Shown here: one piece after another, positions 54,025 through 62,623 of the stretch
How the letters are laid out: every line of letters starts with the position of its first letter
How positions within the stretch are numbered: position 1 is the first letter of the stretch
From: Lelliottia sp. JS-SCA-14
GTDB taxonomy: Bacteria; Pseudomonadota; Gammaproteobacteria; Enterobacterales; Enterobacteriaceae
Length of the DNA: 64,000 nt
Assembly: GCF_035593345.1 (NCBI RefSeq)
Contig: NZ_CP141606.1
Span: forward strand, 2,480,001 to 2,544,000
Reading direction: 5' to 3'
Translations under genes and position numbers: made by a program
The notes under the pieces: model-generated
What the model was told of the DNA's origin: nothing
What the model saw: the letters and a program-made list of their open reading frames with translations, nothing else
The model's database searches: none

Positions 54025-54034
54025 CCGTTTTTAT

Positions 54035-54112
54035 GCCGGGTGGCGGCTGCGCCTTACCCGGCCTACGGATCCGATGAATTTGTAGGCCGGGTAAGCGTCA
54101 GCGCCACCCGGC
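54035..54112. repeat. REP pair (BIME), left copy flanking the MBL gene
   Basis: 78 bp starting GCCGGGTGGCGGCTGCGCC and ending GCGCCACCCGGC, made of two REP hairpins in opposite orientation joined by CTACGGATCCGATGAATTTGT. Nearly identical to the copy at 55111-55188, in the same orientation. Confidence 0.9.
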
Positions 54113-54125
54113 TTTAATTGCCATT

Positions 54126-55001
54126 TCAAACTTCTGGAGACCACCCGTCATATTGCAGCGTGAAATGTGCATCATCTCTTTTCACGCTACCTGTAACCGG
54201 TGAATTAAAATGCATGCCCGTTACGCTTATATTATCGGTGACAATCCTTTCCAGCAGGCGTTTACGAGTGGCTGCAGCGGTGGCTGGATCGGTATCAAAC
54301 GCAATGGTCACTTCTGGATGCTCAACCTGGATATGTGGGAAATGCACAATATCGCCCCAGATTAATAATGACTCCTGACCGCTACCGACCAGATACCCGG
54401 TATGGCCTGGGGTGTGTCCGGGTAACGGAACTGCCTGAATCCCCGTCACAATATCCTCCTGAGAGAACGGCACCAGTTTCTGCTCGTAAGCAGCAAGCGC
54501 ATTCTGGGCAAGCACGAAGGAAGGATTAAACGCGCCAGGGGCACTCGCCTGGACCGTTTGATTGCGCCAGAAGGCCAGCTCTTTCTCGTGGATATACACC
54601 CTTTCAACATGGCGAAAGAGTGGCGTATTTAACGGGCCCGCAATCCCACCAATATGATCGGGGTGCGCGTGGGTGAGCAGGATGGTGTCTATTTGCAGAG
54701 GATCAATCCCTGCCGCCGCCAGCGCGACCGGCAAACGTCCGCCCCAGCCTTTAAAATTCCCGGCGCCGCTGTCCACGAGGATCGTTTGATTACCGGTCTG
54801 AATAACGTACACGTTGATATTCATGCGCGGCAATGTAGAGACGCCACGCTGTTGAAGGAGTGCTTCGGCTCTGGAACCATCGATTCCCGACAGAAGTTCA
54901 AATGAAGCATCCAGATACCCATCGCTGAGCATAGTCACCAGCATATTGCCAATTTTTATACGGTTAACCATGGGTGCCTGAAATGTCTGCAGTAACGTCA
55001 T
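54126..55001 (-). CDS. MBL-fold metallo-hydrolase
   Basis: A 291-residue metallo-beta-lactamase-fold protein. The metal motif is LLTHAHPDHIGGIAG near residues 110-124. An upstream strand/turn NVYVIQTGNQTILVDSGAGNFKGWGG supplies the second conserved aspartate, and VPLPGHTPGHTGYLV supplies a later histidine. Features resemble lactonase or hydrolase members with GHTPGHT. No signal peptide, so probably cytoplasmic. Start at 55001 behind GAGGT. It sits between two nearly identical REP pairs and separates the ArsR-type gene from pptA. Substrate unknown. Confidence 0.85.
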   Translation of the reverse strand: MTLLQTFQAPMVNRIKIGNMLVTMLSDGYLDASFELLSGIDGSRAEALLQQRGVSTLPRMNINVYVIQTGNQTILVDSGAGNFKGWGGRLPVALAAAGIDPLQIDTILLTHAHPDHIGGIAGPLNTPLFRHVERVYIHEKELAFWRNQTVQASAPGAFNPSFVLAQNALAAYEQKLVPFSQEDIVTGIQAVPLPGHTPGHTGYLVGSGQESLLIWGDIVHFPHIQVEHPEVTIAFDTDPATAAATRKRLLERIVTDNISVTGMHFNSPVTGSVKRDDAHFTLQYDGWSPEV

Positions 55002-55110
55002 GTTGTGACCTCGAAAATGTGAATCAGATCAGCATAACCCTCTGACGAAGCGATAAAAAGTGGCAAATGTGTTTCAGGCTATTATCGAGCCGCGCAGATC
55101 TGAATACCTT

Positions 55111-55188
55111 GCCGGGTGGCGGCTGCGCCTTACCCGGCCTACGGGTCCGATGATTTTGTAGGCCGGGTAAGCATCGGCGCCACCCGGC
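55111..55188. repeat. REP pair (BIME), right copy flanking the MBL gene
   Basis: 78 bp with the same layout as the copy at 54035-54112. By eye it differs at only a handful of positions (for example GGGTCC for GGATCC and GCATCGGCG for GCGTCAGCG). It lies 8 bp downstream of the pptA stop. Confidence 0.9.
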
Positions 55189-55195
55189 AAAAATC

Positions 55196-55426
55196 TTACA
55201 TCGAATAGCCAGGCTTCTTAATCAGCTTATCCAGTTTCGGGCCGATCTCCGTATCCCAAACCTGCGCTTTCCAGTCTTCCTGTTGCACCTGGTTCAGGGC
55301 AACGGAAACGGAAGCGTCTTTGCTGTTGAAATGACGAATTATCACTTCGGCGATGTCCGCTGCCAGGGCGGTTTTTTGTTCTTCGTTCAGGTCGCGGGGA
55401 AAACATTTGATATCGACGTGTGGCAT
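55196..55426 (-). CDS. pptA: 4-oxalocrotonate tautomerase family enzyme PptA
   Basis: A 76-residue tautomerase. After removal of Met the catalytic Pro1 heads [32 protein letters not shown] and the C-terminal IKKPGYSM follow E. coli PptA (YdcE). It acts as a small oligomeric keto-enol tautomerase with phenylpyruvate-like substrates in vitro. AGGAG precedes the start. yncG lies 35 bp upstream on the same strand, so the two are probably co-transcribed. Confidence 0.93.
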   Translation of the reverse strand: MPHVDIKCFPRDLNEEQKTALAADIAEVIIRHFNSKDASVSVALNQVQQEDWKAQVWDTEIGPKLDKLIKKPGYSM

Positions 55427-55461
55427 GTGCAGGCTCCTGTTGTGATGAGCTTTTCAACATA

Positions 55462-56079
55462 TCAGATAATGTCGTTCGCCTTTAACACCTTGTGCAGTTC
55501 TGGCAGCTGACAGACGGAATCGGCGATAGCGGTAATATGCGGCGTGTTGGCGGCAAACCATTCATGGCGCGGGCCCCAGGTGCGCATCACCGCGATGTAG
55601 ACGTCAATCAGCGTAAGCTGCTCGCCGAACGCCCAGGGCGCGGCTTTAAGATGGTTATCCAGCCACAGATAGAGTGATTTGCGATACGCCATGCAGTTTT
55701 CCCGCAGCTGGTCCGGCGCGTCGGGCGTCCAGCGTTCCGGGTAGTCGGCGTAAGTGAAGGTAGGATAGACATTGGCGACCAGCCAGATCAGCAGGCGTTG
55801 GAACTGCGCCCGGTCCGGATGGCCCACCGGTGGCGCGAGATCCAGGCAACGATCGAGAATCATCAGCCCGATGGCCGCCGTTTCGCTCATCACCGCGCCG
55901 TTTTCCAGCTCCAGCGTCGGAACCTGACACAGAGGATTAAGCTTCTCCAGCAGAACACGCTGCGGACCGGGCGAGTCAAACCCCTCCACATTGATGTACC
56001 GATAGGGAATATCGGCCAAGGTGAGCATCACTTCGCTGATGGCCGATCCCCAGCCGGGTACGCCGTACACATTGATCAT
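55462..56079 (-). CDS. yncG: Glutathione S-transferase-like protein YncG
   Basis: A 205-residue GST. The N-terminal thioredoxin-like domain is INVYGVPGWGSAISEVMLTLADIPYRYINVEGF, then LCQVPTLELENGAVMSETAAIGLMIL with the cis-proline VPTL and the glutathione-binding ETAA. The C-terminal helical domain includes TFTYADYPERWTPDAP. It matches E. coli YncG. Start taken at the ATG complementary to 56077-56079, because residues before it in the longer frame are not GST-like. Confidence 0.92.
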   Translation of the reverse strand: MINVYGVPGWGSAISEVMLTLADIPYRYINVEGFDSPGPQRVLLEKLNPLCQVPTLELENGAVMSETAAIGLMILDRCLDLAPPVGHPDRAQFQRLLIWLVANVYPTFTYADYPERWTPDAPDQLRENCMAYRKSLYLWLDNHLKAAPWAFGEQLTLIDVYIAVMRTWGPRHEWFAANTPHITAIADSVCQLPELHKVLKANDII

Positions 56080-56116
56080 ACTGCCCCCACTCAGAACAAA
56101 TTCTAAGTGTAGAACA

Positions 56117-57004
56117 TCAGTAGGTGATGCCCGGCGGATTGACCTCGGACTGCGCCACGCCCTCACCCTGCTCGCCCCAGCGCGCCAGCACCTGCTGATA
56201 CTCCCCGCGCTGAATCGCCCCGTCGAGCGCGGCCTGCAGGGCATACACCAGCTCGTTGCCCTTTTTCGTCGTCGTGGCGACGTAGGCCTTTTTCGGCCCC
56301 AGGCCCACCACGCGGGTTTTCCCCGTCAGCGCCGCTTTATAAGCCGAAACCGACTGCGGGCCGAAGAACACGTCCGCCCGCCCGGACTGGATATACAAAT
56401 TCCCCGAGGCGTCATCCGTCAGATACACCGGCAGCGCAGGCTCGCGCCCGGCCTGTTTGTTCTCCTCGTTCCAGCCGAGCAGGATGCGCTCCTGATTAGT
56501 CCCGGAGCCGACGATCACTTTTTTACCCGCCAGATCTTCGGCGGTTTTGATCGACTGCACGTCGCTGGTGGATTTCACCGAAAAGGCCAGGGAATCGACG
56601 CGATAGGTGGCGAAATCAAACTTCTCTTTGCGCTGCTCGGTCACGGCGATATTCACCAGCGCCACGTCGTAACGCCCGGAGCTGATCCCAAGAGGCCAGT
56701 CCTCCCACGCCGTCGGCACCAGTTTGAGTTTTAACCCGAGACTCCCCGCCAGCAGCCGGGCGATATCCGGGTCGCTGCCAATGCGGGTGCGGTTATCGCT
56801 GGCGAGCAACGCCAGCGGCGGAGAGTTCAGGGCGGAAATCGCCACCGTCAATGTGCCCGGCTCAACAAACTTATACCCCTGCGGGATCCTGGCGATCGCC
56901 GCCTGATCGACCGCGACAGGCAGCGGCTGCTCGTTCGCTTTTAAATCAATACTCGCCTGGCTCACTGATACGACGCCCAGCAGCGCCAGAAATCCGTATT
57001 TCAT
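56117..57004 (-). CDS. Amino acid-type ABC transporter periplasmic binding protein (SBP_bac_3)
   Basis: A 295-residue precursor with signal peptide MKYGFLALLGVVSVSQASID. The family-3 pattern follows: VEPGTLTVAISALNSPPLALLASDNRTRIGSDPDIARLLAGSLGLKLKLV, DWPLGISSGRYDVALVNIAVTEQRKEKFDFATYRVDS and GSGTNQERILLGWN. It is clearly paralogous to the protein at 59223-60155 (same FDFATYR, VGSGTNQE, AALTGKT, SEVNPPG blocks). Last gene of the operon. The ligand is probably a cystine-like or modified cysteine compound, by analogy with TcyJ/TcyK. Confidence 0.88.
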   Translation of the reverse strand: MKYGFLALLGVVSVSQASIDLKANEQPLPVAVDQAAIARIPQGYKFVEPGTLTVAISALNSPPLALLASDNRTRIGSDPDIARLLAGSLGLKLKLVPTAWEDWPLGISSGRYDVALVNIAVTEQRKEKFDFATYRVDSLAFSVKSTSDVQSIKTAEDLAGKKVIVGSGTNQERILLGWNEENKQAGREPALPVYLTDDASGNLYIQSGRADVFFGPQSVSAYKAALTGKTRVVGLGPKKAYVATTTKKGNELVYALQAALDGAIQRGEYQQVLARWGEQGEGVAQSEVNPPGITY

Positions 57005-57013
57005 ACCCTCTCC

Positions 57014-57787
57014 TTACAGCACTTTCGACAGGAACTGGCGCGTTCGCGCATGGGATGGACGGTTTAACACCTCGTCGCTGCTGCCCTGCTCGACGATTTT
57101 GCCGTCGACCATAAACACCACCTGATCCGCCACTTCGCGGGCAAATCCGATCTCGTGCGTCACCACCACCAGCGTAGTGCCGGATCGGGCGAGCTTTTTG
57201 ATCACGTCGAGCACCTCGCCTACCAGCTCCGGGTCGAGCGCCGACGTCGGTTCATCAAACAGCATCACGCGCGGTCGCAGGGCCAGCGCACGGGCGATGG
57301 CGATGCGCTGCTGCTGCCCGCCGGACAGATGGCGCGACCAGGCGTCGGCTTTCTCGCGCAAACCGACCACATCCAGCAGGCCGAAAGCCCGCTCGACCGC
57401 CTCTTTGCGGCTTAATTGTTTGTGCGCAATCGGGGCCTCGATCAGGTTCTCCAGCACCGTGAGATGCGGGAACAGGTTGAAGTTCTGGAACACGTATCCG
57501 ACGTTAACGCGCTGTTTGAGGATCTCTTTCTCTTTCAGCTCATACAGCTTGTCGCCCTGGCGGCGATAGCCGATGTAATCCCCGTCGATCTGAATAAACC
57601 CTTCGTCGACGCGCTCCAGATGGTTAATGGTGCGCAGCAGCGTCGATTTACCGGAACCGGAGGGCCCAAGGATCACCGTCACCGAACCGGGCGGGATTTC
57701 CAGCGACACGTTATCCAGCGCCTTGTGGCGGCCAAAGAACTTACTGACACCGGTGATTGAAATATGTCCTTCAGGAGAGGCTGGCAT
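57014..57787 (-). CDS. Amino acid-type ABC transporter ATPase (GlnQ/TcyN-like)
   Basis: A 257-residue ATPase. Walker A is GPSGSGKST near residue 40, with Q-loop FQNFNLFPHLTVLENLIEAP, signature LSGGQQQRIAIARAL, Walker B VMLFDEPTSALDPELVGEVL and switch THEIGFARE. Polar amino acid transporter class. Its start overlaps the permease 3' end by 17 bp; 9 bp separate it from the downstream binding protein. Confidence 0.94.
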   Translation of the reverse strand: MPASPEGHISITGVSKFFGRHKALDNVSLEIPPGSVTVILGPSGSGKSTLLRTINHLERVDEGFIQIDGDYIGYRRQGDKLYELKEKEILKQRVNVGYVFQNFNLFPHLTVLENLIEAPIAHKQLSRKEAVERAFGLLDVVGLREKADAWSRHLSGGQQQRIAIARALALRPRVMLFDEPTSALDPELVGEVLDVIKKLARSGTTLVVVTHEIGFAREVADQVVFMVDGKIVEQGSSDEVLNRPSHARTRQFLSKVL

Positions 57788-58694
57788 GGATTGGCTCCTG
57801 TGCTGGGGTAACGGAACGGGTGCGTGCGCTGGCGCGGGACTGATTCACCGCCGAGCGGCGTTCGCTGCGAGCCAAACCGCGCTCTACCACATGCTGAATC
57901 GCGGATAAGACGGTGGTAATGACCAGATACCAGGCCGCACCGACCATCAATAACGGGATCACTTCCTGGGTGCGGTTGTAGATCATCTGAATGGTGTAGA
58001 ACAGCTCCGGCATCGCGAGGACGTACACCATCGCAGTGCCTTTCGCGAGGCTGATAATCTCATTAAACCCGGACGGTAAAATGGTGCGCAGCGCCTGCGG
58101 CAGGATAATGCGCAGCGTGCGACGCCAGGCAGGTAAACCCAGCGCAGCAGCCGCTTCGTACTGCCCGTGATCGACACCTAAGAAGCCGCCGCGGATGATC
58201 TCGGCGGTGTAGGCGCTCTGCACCAGGGTCAGGCCAACCACGGCGGTGGAAAATTGCCCCAGCACGTTGATGGTCTCAAATTTACCCCAGGTGATGCTGG
58301 TGAACGGCACGCCGAGTGAGAGCGTGTCGTAGAGATATGAAAAGTTATAGAGGATGATCAACACCACGATCAGCGGCAGCGAGCGGAACAGCCAGATGTA
58401 GCCAAACGCCAGGCTGCTCAACAGCCACGACGAGGACAGCCTCGCCAGGGCTAACATCCCGCCCAGCACCACGCTCAGGGCCGTGCCGATCAGGGTCAGG
58501 AGCAGAGTTTGCCCGACCCCTTCCAGAATCACCGGATCAAAGAACCAGCGCGCAAACACGCCCCACTCCCAGCGCGGATTAAAGGCCACCGACTGAACGA
58601 CGACGGCCAGCACAAACAGCGCGGCAATCGCCCCGACGGTGCGCCACGGGTAGCGCGCCGGGACCACTTTGATGGTTTCAACGTTGTTGTTCAT
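57771..58694 (-). CDS. Amino acid-type ABC transporter permease (HisM/TcyL-like, long form)
   Basis: A 307-residue permease, some 70 residues longer than the usual HisM type. An added N-terminal helix (WRTVGAIAALFVLAVVVQSVAF) precedes the core, which contains LLLTLIGTALSVVLGGMLALARLSSS, the QSAYTAEIIRGGFLGVDHGQYEAAAALGLPAWRRTLRIILPQALR EAA loop and a hydrophilic tail. A single permease must form a homodimer here, unlike TcyL/TcyM. It overlaps the ATPase gene. Confidence 0.92.
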   Translation of the reverse strand: MNNNVETIKVVPARYPWRTVGAIAALFVLAVVVQSVAFNPRWEWGVFARWFFDPVILEGVGQTLLLTLIGTALSVVLGGMLALARLSSSWLLSSLAFGYIWLFRSLPLIVVLIILYNFSYLYDTLSLGVPFTSITWGKFETINVLGQFSTAVVGLTLVQSAYTAEIIRGGFLGVDHGQYEAAAALGLPAWRRTLRIILPQALRTILPSGFNEIISLAKGTAMVYVLAMPELFYTIQMIYNRTQEVIPLLMVGAAWYLVITTVLSAIQHVVERGLARSERRSAVNQSRASARTRSVTPAQEPIHASLS

Positions 58695-58703
58695 CGTCGT
58701 TCC

Positions 58704-59213
58704 TCATGCGGATTTACTGAACGCTTCGCGTACCAGCGTTTTGGTGAAGCGCAGACGCCCGTCAAACGGCGGCTGGCTGTACTCTTCCGGGTCGCGGTCG
58801 AGATCGAACTGCGGCGCGTAGCCCTGGCTCAGATACAACTTCACCGCCTCCGGCTGACGAAAACCGGTGGTGAGATAAATGCCGCTGTAACCCGCCAGCA
58901 CCGCCCGGCGCTCCAGCTCCTGCACCACGCGCGCGGCCAGCCCCTGCTGGCGCAGGGTTTTATTGGTCCAGATGCGTTTGATTTCCGCCGTCTGTTCGTC
59001 AAAGGGTTTGTAGGCGCCGGTGGCGATGATCTCGCCGTCGCGCTCCAGGACGATAAACAGCCCCTGCGGTGCGAGATACCACTCGGTCAGTTCGATTTCG
59101 GCGTCTTTGGAAAAGTAATCGCCATAACGCGCCGCGTACTCTCCGAACAGCCCATCAATGATGGGCTGAAGATCGGCGTCTTCCGGCGAAACGTCGCGAA
59201 AAAGATCGCTCAT
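58704..59213 (-). CDS. GNAT family N-acetyltransferase
   Basis: A 169-residue acetyltransferase with the GNAT fold. IKRIWTNKTLRQQGLAARVVQELERRAVLAGYSGIYLTTGFRQPEAVKLYLSQGY contains the acetyl-CoA loop (RQQGLA, the Q/RxxGxG/A motif A) and the C-terminal YxxxGY element. A strong AGGAGG precedes the start. Its place between binding protein and permease genes of a sulfur-type operon resembles Bacillus ytmI/snaA. By that analogy it would N-acetylate an imported S-substituted cysteine. Confidence 0.85.
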   Translation of the reverse strand: MSDLFRDVSPEDADLQPIIDGLFGEYAARYGDYFSKDAEIELTEWYLAPQGLFIVLERDGEIIATGAYKPFDEQTAEIKRIWTNKTLRQQGLAARVVQELERRAVLAGYSGIYLTTGFRQPEAVKLYLSQGYAPQFDLDRDPEEYSQPPFDGRLRFTKTLVREAFSKSA

Positions 59214-59222
59214 GAGGCCTCC

Positions 59223-60155
59223 TTAGTCGCCGAGTCCGGCCGGGTTCACTTCTGAACTTGGGATACGCTCGACGCCTTCGCCCCAGCGGTTCAGCACTTT
59301 GTCGTAATCGCCGTTTTTGATCACCCCGTTGAGCGCGGTCTGGACCGGTTCAACCAGCCCGGAGCCTTTTTTCAGCGTCACGGCGATGTGCGCCGCTTTC
59401 GGCCAGCCGCCGTCCACGCTGCCCACCAGTTTGGTTTTGCCCGTCAGCGCCGCTTTCCACGCGCCAATCACGTTTGGCCCAAAGTAGGCATCGGCGCGCC
59501 CCGACTGGAGCGCCAGAGTCTGCGCCGCGTCGTCTTTGGTGTAGACCGGCGTGAATGGCTTGAGGCCTTTCTTGAGGTTTTCGGCGTTCCACGCCAGCAG
59601 GATCGCTTCCTGATTGGTGCCCGACCCGACTATAATCTTCAGCCCGGCGATGTCTTCCGCCTTCTCAAGCGATTTTATCGGGCTGGTCGATTTGACGTAG
59701 AAGCCGAGGGAATCTTTGCGGTAGGTGGCAAAATCGAACTTCTCTTTACGCTCTTTGGTCACGGTGATGTTGCTGATCGCCGCGTCATATTTTCCGGAAG
59801 CCACGCCGAGCGGCCAGTCTTCCCAGGAGGTAGGAACCACGTTCAGCTCCAGCCCGAGGCTATCCGCCACCAGACGCGCGACGTCCACTTCGCTGCCGAG
59901 CAGGGTTTTATTGTCATCGGAGAAAACAGTCAGCGGCGGCTGGTTTAGTCCCGCCACGGCAACGGTGAATTTCCCCGGCACCGCAAAGCGATAATCCTTC
60001 GGCAACTGCGCAACGGCATCGCCGTTTTTAGCGGTATTCACCGGGGTTTTATTGGCCTCGATGCTCACACCGGTGCCGTTAATGTTCACATTCTCTGCCC
60101 AGACGGCAGGGGTAAAGGCCAGCGCGAGCGCCAGAACGAGCGATGATTTCTGCAT
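59223..60155 (-). CDS. Amino acid-type ABC transporter periplasmic binding protein (SBP_bac_3), second copy
   Basis: A 310-residue precursor with signal peptide MQKSSLVLALALAFTPAVWA. YRFAVPGKFTVAVAGLNQPPLTVFSDDNKTLLGSEVDVARLVADSLGLEL and DWPLGVASGKYDAAISNITVTKERKEKFDFATYRKDS match the other binding protein of this operon (56117-57004). The two share one permease and one ATPase and probably differ in ligand or affinity. Confidence 0.88.
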   Translation of the reverse strand: MQKSSLVLALALAFTPAVWAENVNINGTGVSIEANKTPVNTAKNGDAVAQLPKDYRFAVPGKFTVAVAGLNQPPLTVFSDDNKTLLGSEVDVARLVADSLGLELNVVPTSWEDWPLGVASGKYDAAISNITVTKERKEKFDFATYRKDSLGFYVKSTSPIKSLEKAEDIAGLKIIVGSGTNQEAILLAWNAENLKKGLKPFTPVYTKDDAAQTLALQSGRADAYFGPNVIGAWKAALTGKTKLVGSVDGGWPKAAHIAVTLKKGSGLVEPVQTALNGVIKNGDYDKVLNRWGEGVERIPSSEVNPAGLGD

Positions 60156-60168
60156 AGCGTATTTTCTC

Positions 60169-61485
60169 TTATTGTTGTGTGAACTGGTTTTTTGGCAGGT
60201 CTAAGCCCAGACTTTCGCGAAGCGTGGTGCCGGGGTATTCCGTGCGGAACAGGCCGCGCGCCTGTAAAACGGGAACGACGCTGTCGACAAAGCGCGGGAA
60301 GGTATCCGGCGTGCCGCCCTGAATGATGAAACCGTCGGCGGCATGGGCGTCAAACCACTGTTGCAGGCCATCGGCCACCTCTTCCGGCGTACCGGAAAAG
60401 CGCGGGCGCGGAGAAGCCGCTTCCAGCGCCACCTGGCGCAGAGTCAGGTTTCGTTCTCGGGCGTTGCGTTTGATCTCATCGGTGGTGCTGCGGAAACTGT
60501 TCTGCCCGAGATCGCCGATATCCGGGAACGCTTCGTCGAGGGGATACTGGCTAAAATCGTGATGCTCGAAATAGCGCCCGAGATAATTCAGCGCATCGGT
60601 AATCGACACCAGCGCGGCGGTGGTTTGATATTGTTCCTCAACGTCCGCCGCATCTTTTCCGACAATCACGCTGACGCCCTGGAAAATATGCAACTCGTCA
60701 GCGCGGCGTCCGTTTAATTCCAGCTGAGATTTCACGTCACGGTAAAAGGCTTGAGCTTCTTCTAATGTGTCGTGATGGGTGAAAATGGCGTCCGCATGTT
60801 TCGCCGCCAGTTTTTTACCGTCATCCGATGCGCCCGCCTGAAATACAATCGGACGCCCCTGCGGGGTACGACCAATATTCAGCGGCCCGGCGACCTGGAA
60901 GAAATCACCGTGATGATCCAGAGTGTGTAATTTCTCTGGATTAAAGAATTGTCCGCTCTGTTTGTTACGCACAAAAGCGTCCTCTTCCCAGGAGTCCCAC
61001 AGCCCTTTCACCACGTCGAGATATTCGTCGGCGATGCGATAGCGCAGGGCGTGTTCCGGGTGTTTCTCGCGAGAGAAGTTCTTCGCCGAACCTTCCAGCG
61101 GCGAGGTCACCACGTTCCATCCGGCACGGCCGTTGCTCAGATGATCGAGACTGGCAAACTGGCGCGCAACGGTGAAAGGTTCGCTGTAAGAGGTCGACAG
61201 CGTGCCGACCAGGCCGAGTCGAGAGGTCAGACTCGCCAGCGCCGATAAGACGGTCAGCGGCTCAAAGCGATTGAGAAAATGCGGGATCGATTTCTCGTTA
61301 ATATAAAGGCCGTCAGCGACGAATAAAAAGTCGAGCTTGCCCTCTTCTGCTTTTAACGCCGTCTCTTTGACGAAATCAAAATTAATACTCGCATCAGCGA
61401 TAGCCGCCGGATGACGCCAGGCGGACATATTTCCGGATGCGCCATGCAATATCGTCCCCAGACGCAATTGTCGTGTTGCAGACAT
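60169..61485 (-). CDS. FMN-dependent monooxygenase, NtaA/SnaA/DszA family (YtnJ/YxeK-like)
   Basis: A 438-residue luciferase-like enzyme of the long NtaA/DszA group. [34 protein letters not shown] opens it, then [68 protein letters not shown] and [23 protein letters not shown]. These are the class signatures for FMNH2-dependent cleavage. I start at the ATG at 61485, 5 nt after AGAGG; the GTG two codons upstream overlaps that site. In Bacillus the equivalent oxidises N-acetyl-S-alkylcysteines. Substrate here is inferred. Confidence 0.88.
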   Translation of the reverse strand: MSATRQLRLGTILHGASGNMSAWRHPAAIADASINFDFVKETALKAEEGKLDFLFVADGLYINEKSIPHFLNRFEPLTVLSALASLTSRLGLVGTLSTSYSEPFTVARQFASLDHLSNGRAGWNVVTSPLEGSAKNFSREKHPEHALRYRIADEYLDVVKGLWDSWEEDAFVRNKQSGQFFNPEKLHTLDHHGDFFQVAGPLNIGRTPQGRPIVFQAGASDDGKKLAAKHADAIFTHHDTLEEAQAFYRDVKSQLELNGRRADELHIFQGVSVIVGKDAADVEEQYQTTAALVSITDALNYLGRYFEHHDFSQYPLDEAFPDIGDLGQNSFRSTTDEIKRNARERNLTLRQVALEAASPRPRFSGTPEEVADGLQQWFDAHAADGFIIQGGTPDTFPRFVDSVVPVLQARGLFRTEYPGTTLRESLGLDLPKNQFTQQ

Positions 61486-61501
61486 ATTCACCTCTTACTG
61501 G

Positions 61502-62623
61502 TTAAATTTGATGGAGTGCTTTTTCTGCAAGCTGCGAGAAATAGTGCGCGGCGGGTTCGATCAATGCCTCGTCCGGATTAAAGCCCGGATGATGCAGACC
61601 GAAAGGACTGTTACTCCCGATACTGACGAACGCGCCAGGAATATGCTGGAGATAGACGGCAAAATCTTCGCCGCCCATATGCAGCTCCGCGTGCTGGGTT
61701 TCATAGCCGGTTTCACGCGCGACCGAAGTGGCAAAATCGGCCCAGCGCTCGTCATTGACCAGCGCCGTCGGTCCGGCGTACCAGGTGATATCAATCTGAG
61801 CGTTGAAAGCGCTGGCAAACCCGGCGGCGATCTCGCCGACGCGGGCTTTGACGTTCTGCTGCACTTCGATGCGATGGGTGCGCAGCGTCCCTTCCAGCTC
61901 GACGCTTTCCGGCAGTACGTTCCAGGTATTGCCGCCCTCGATGCGCGTCACGCTCAGCACCACGGAATCCAGCGTGTTGACGTTCCGGCTGGCGACACTT
62001 TGCAGGCCGGTAACCAGCTGGCTGGCGAGCAGGATCGCGTCTGACCCTTCATGCGGACGAGCGGCGTGGGCGCCTTTGCCCGTCACGCGGATCACAAACC
62101 TGTCGACGTTGGCATAAAACGGCCCGCCACGCGTGGCAAACGCGCCAACGGGAAGGCCCGGCTCGTTATGCATCCCAAAAATAGCGCTCACATCCTGCAA
62201 CGCACCGGCGCGGACCAGGCTTTTCGCACCGCCGAAATTCTCTTCAGCGGGCTGGAACAGAATACGCACGCGACCGGGCAGCGAAGCTTCGCGAGCCTTG
62301 AGCTGCAACGCTGCACCGAGAATGACGCTGGTATGAATATCGTGGCCGCAGGCGTGCATCACCCCCGGATTTTGCGAGCTGAATTCCACGCCGCTGCGCT
62401 CTTCGATTGGCAGCGCATCAATATCCGCGCGCAGGGCAATTTGTTTCTGCCCTTTGCCGATCTCTGCCACAATGCCGGTGTGAAGATCGTATGGCAGGAC
62501 GGTGATCCCGGCGTCCGACAGCCACTGGCGCAGACGGGCGGTGGTTTCGACTTCCTGTCCTGACAGTTCAGGATGGCGATGCAGTTCACGTCGCCAGTCA
62601 ATCAGCTGTTGTCCGAGGCTCAT
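61502..62623 (-). CDS. M20 family amidohydrolase / N-acyl amino acid deacylase (SndA/YtnL-like)
   Basis: A 373-residue M20D peptidase-like enzyme. IDWRRELHRHPELSGQEVETTARLRQWL opens it; then come IALRADIDALPIEERSG, VMHACGHDIHTSVILGAALQL with metal ligands, ILFQPAEENFGGAKSLV with the catalytic glutamates, and LHMGGEDFAVYLQHIPGAFVSIG. The ATG at 62623 overlaps the upstream gene's stop (ATGA) and begins the M20 fold; a longer in-frame reading lies inside that gene. By analogy it removes the N-acetyl group to release cysteine after C-S cleavage. Confidence 0.9.
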   Translation of the reverse strand: MSLGQQLIDWRRELHRHPELSGQEVETTARLRQWLSDAGITVLPYDLHTGIVAEIGKGQKQIALRADIDALPIEERSGVEFSSQNPGVMHACGHDIHTSVILGAALQLKAREASLPGRVRILFQPAEENFGGAKSLVRAGALQDVSAIFGMHNEPGLPVGAFATRGGPFYANVDRFVIRVTGKGAHAARPHEGSDAILLASQLVTGLQSVASRNVNTLDSVVLSVTRIEGGNTWNVLPESVELEGTLRTHRIEVQQNVKARVGEIAAGFASAFNAQIDITWYAGPTALVNDERWADFATSVARETGYETQHAELHMGGEDFAVYLQHIPGAFVSIGSNSPFGLHHPGFNPDEALIEPAAHYFSQLAEKALHQI

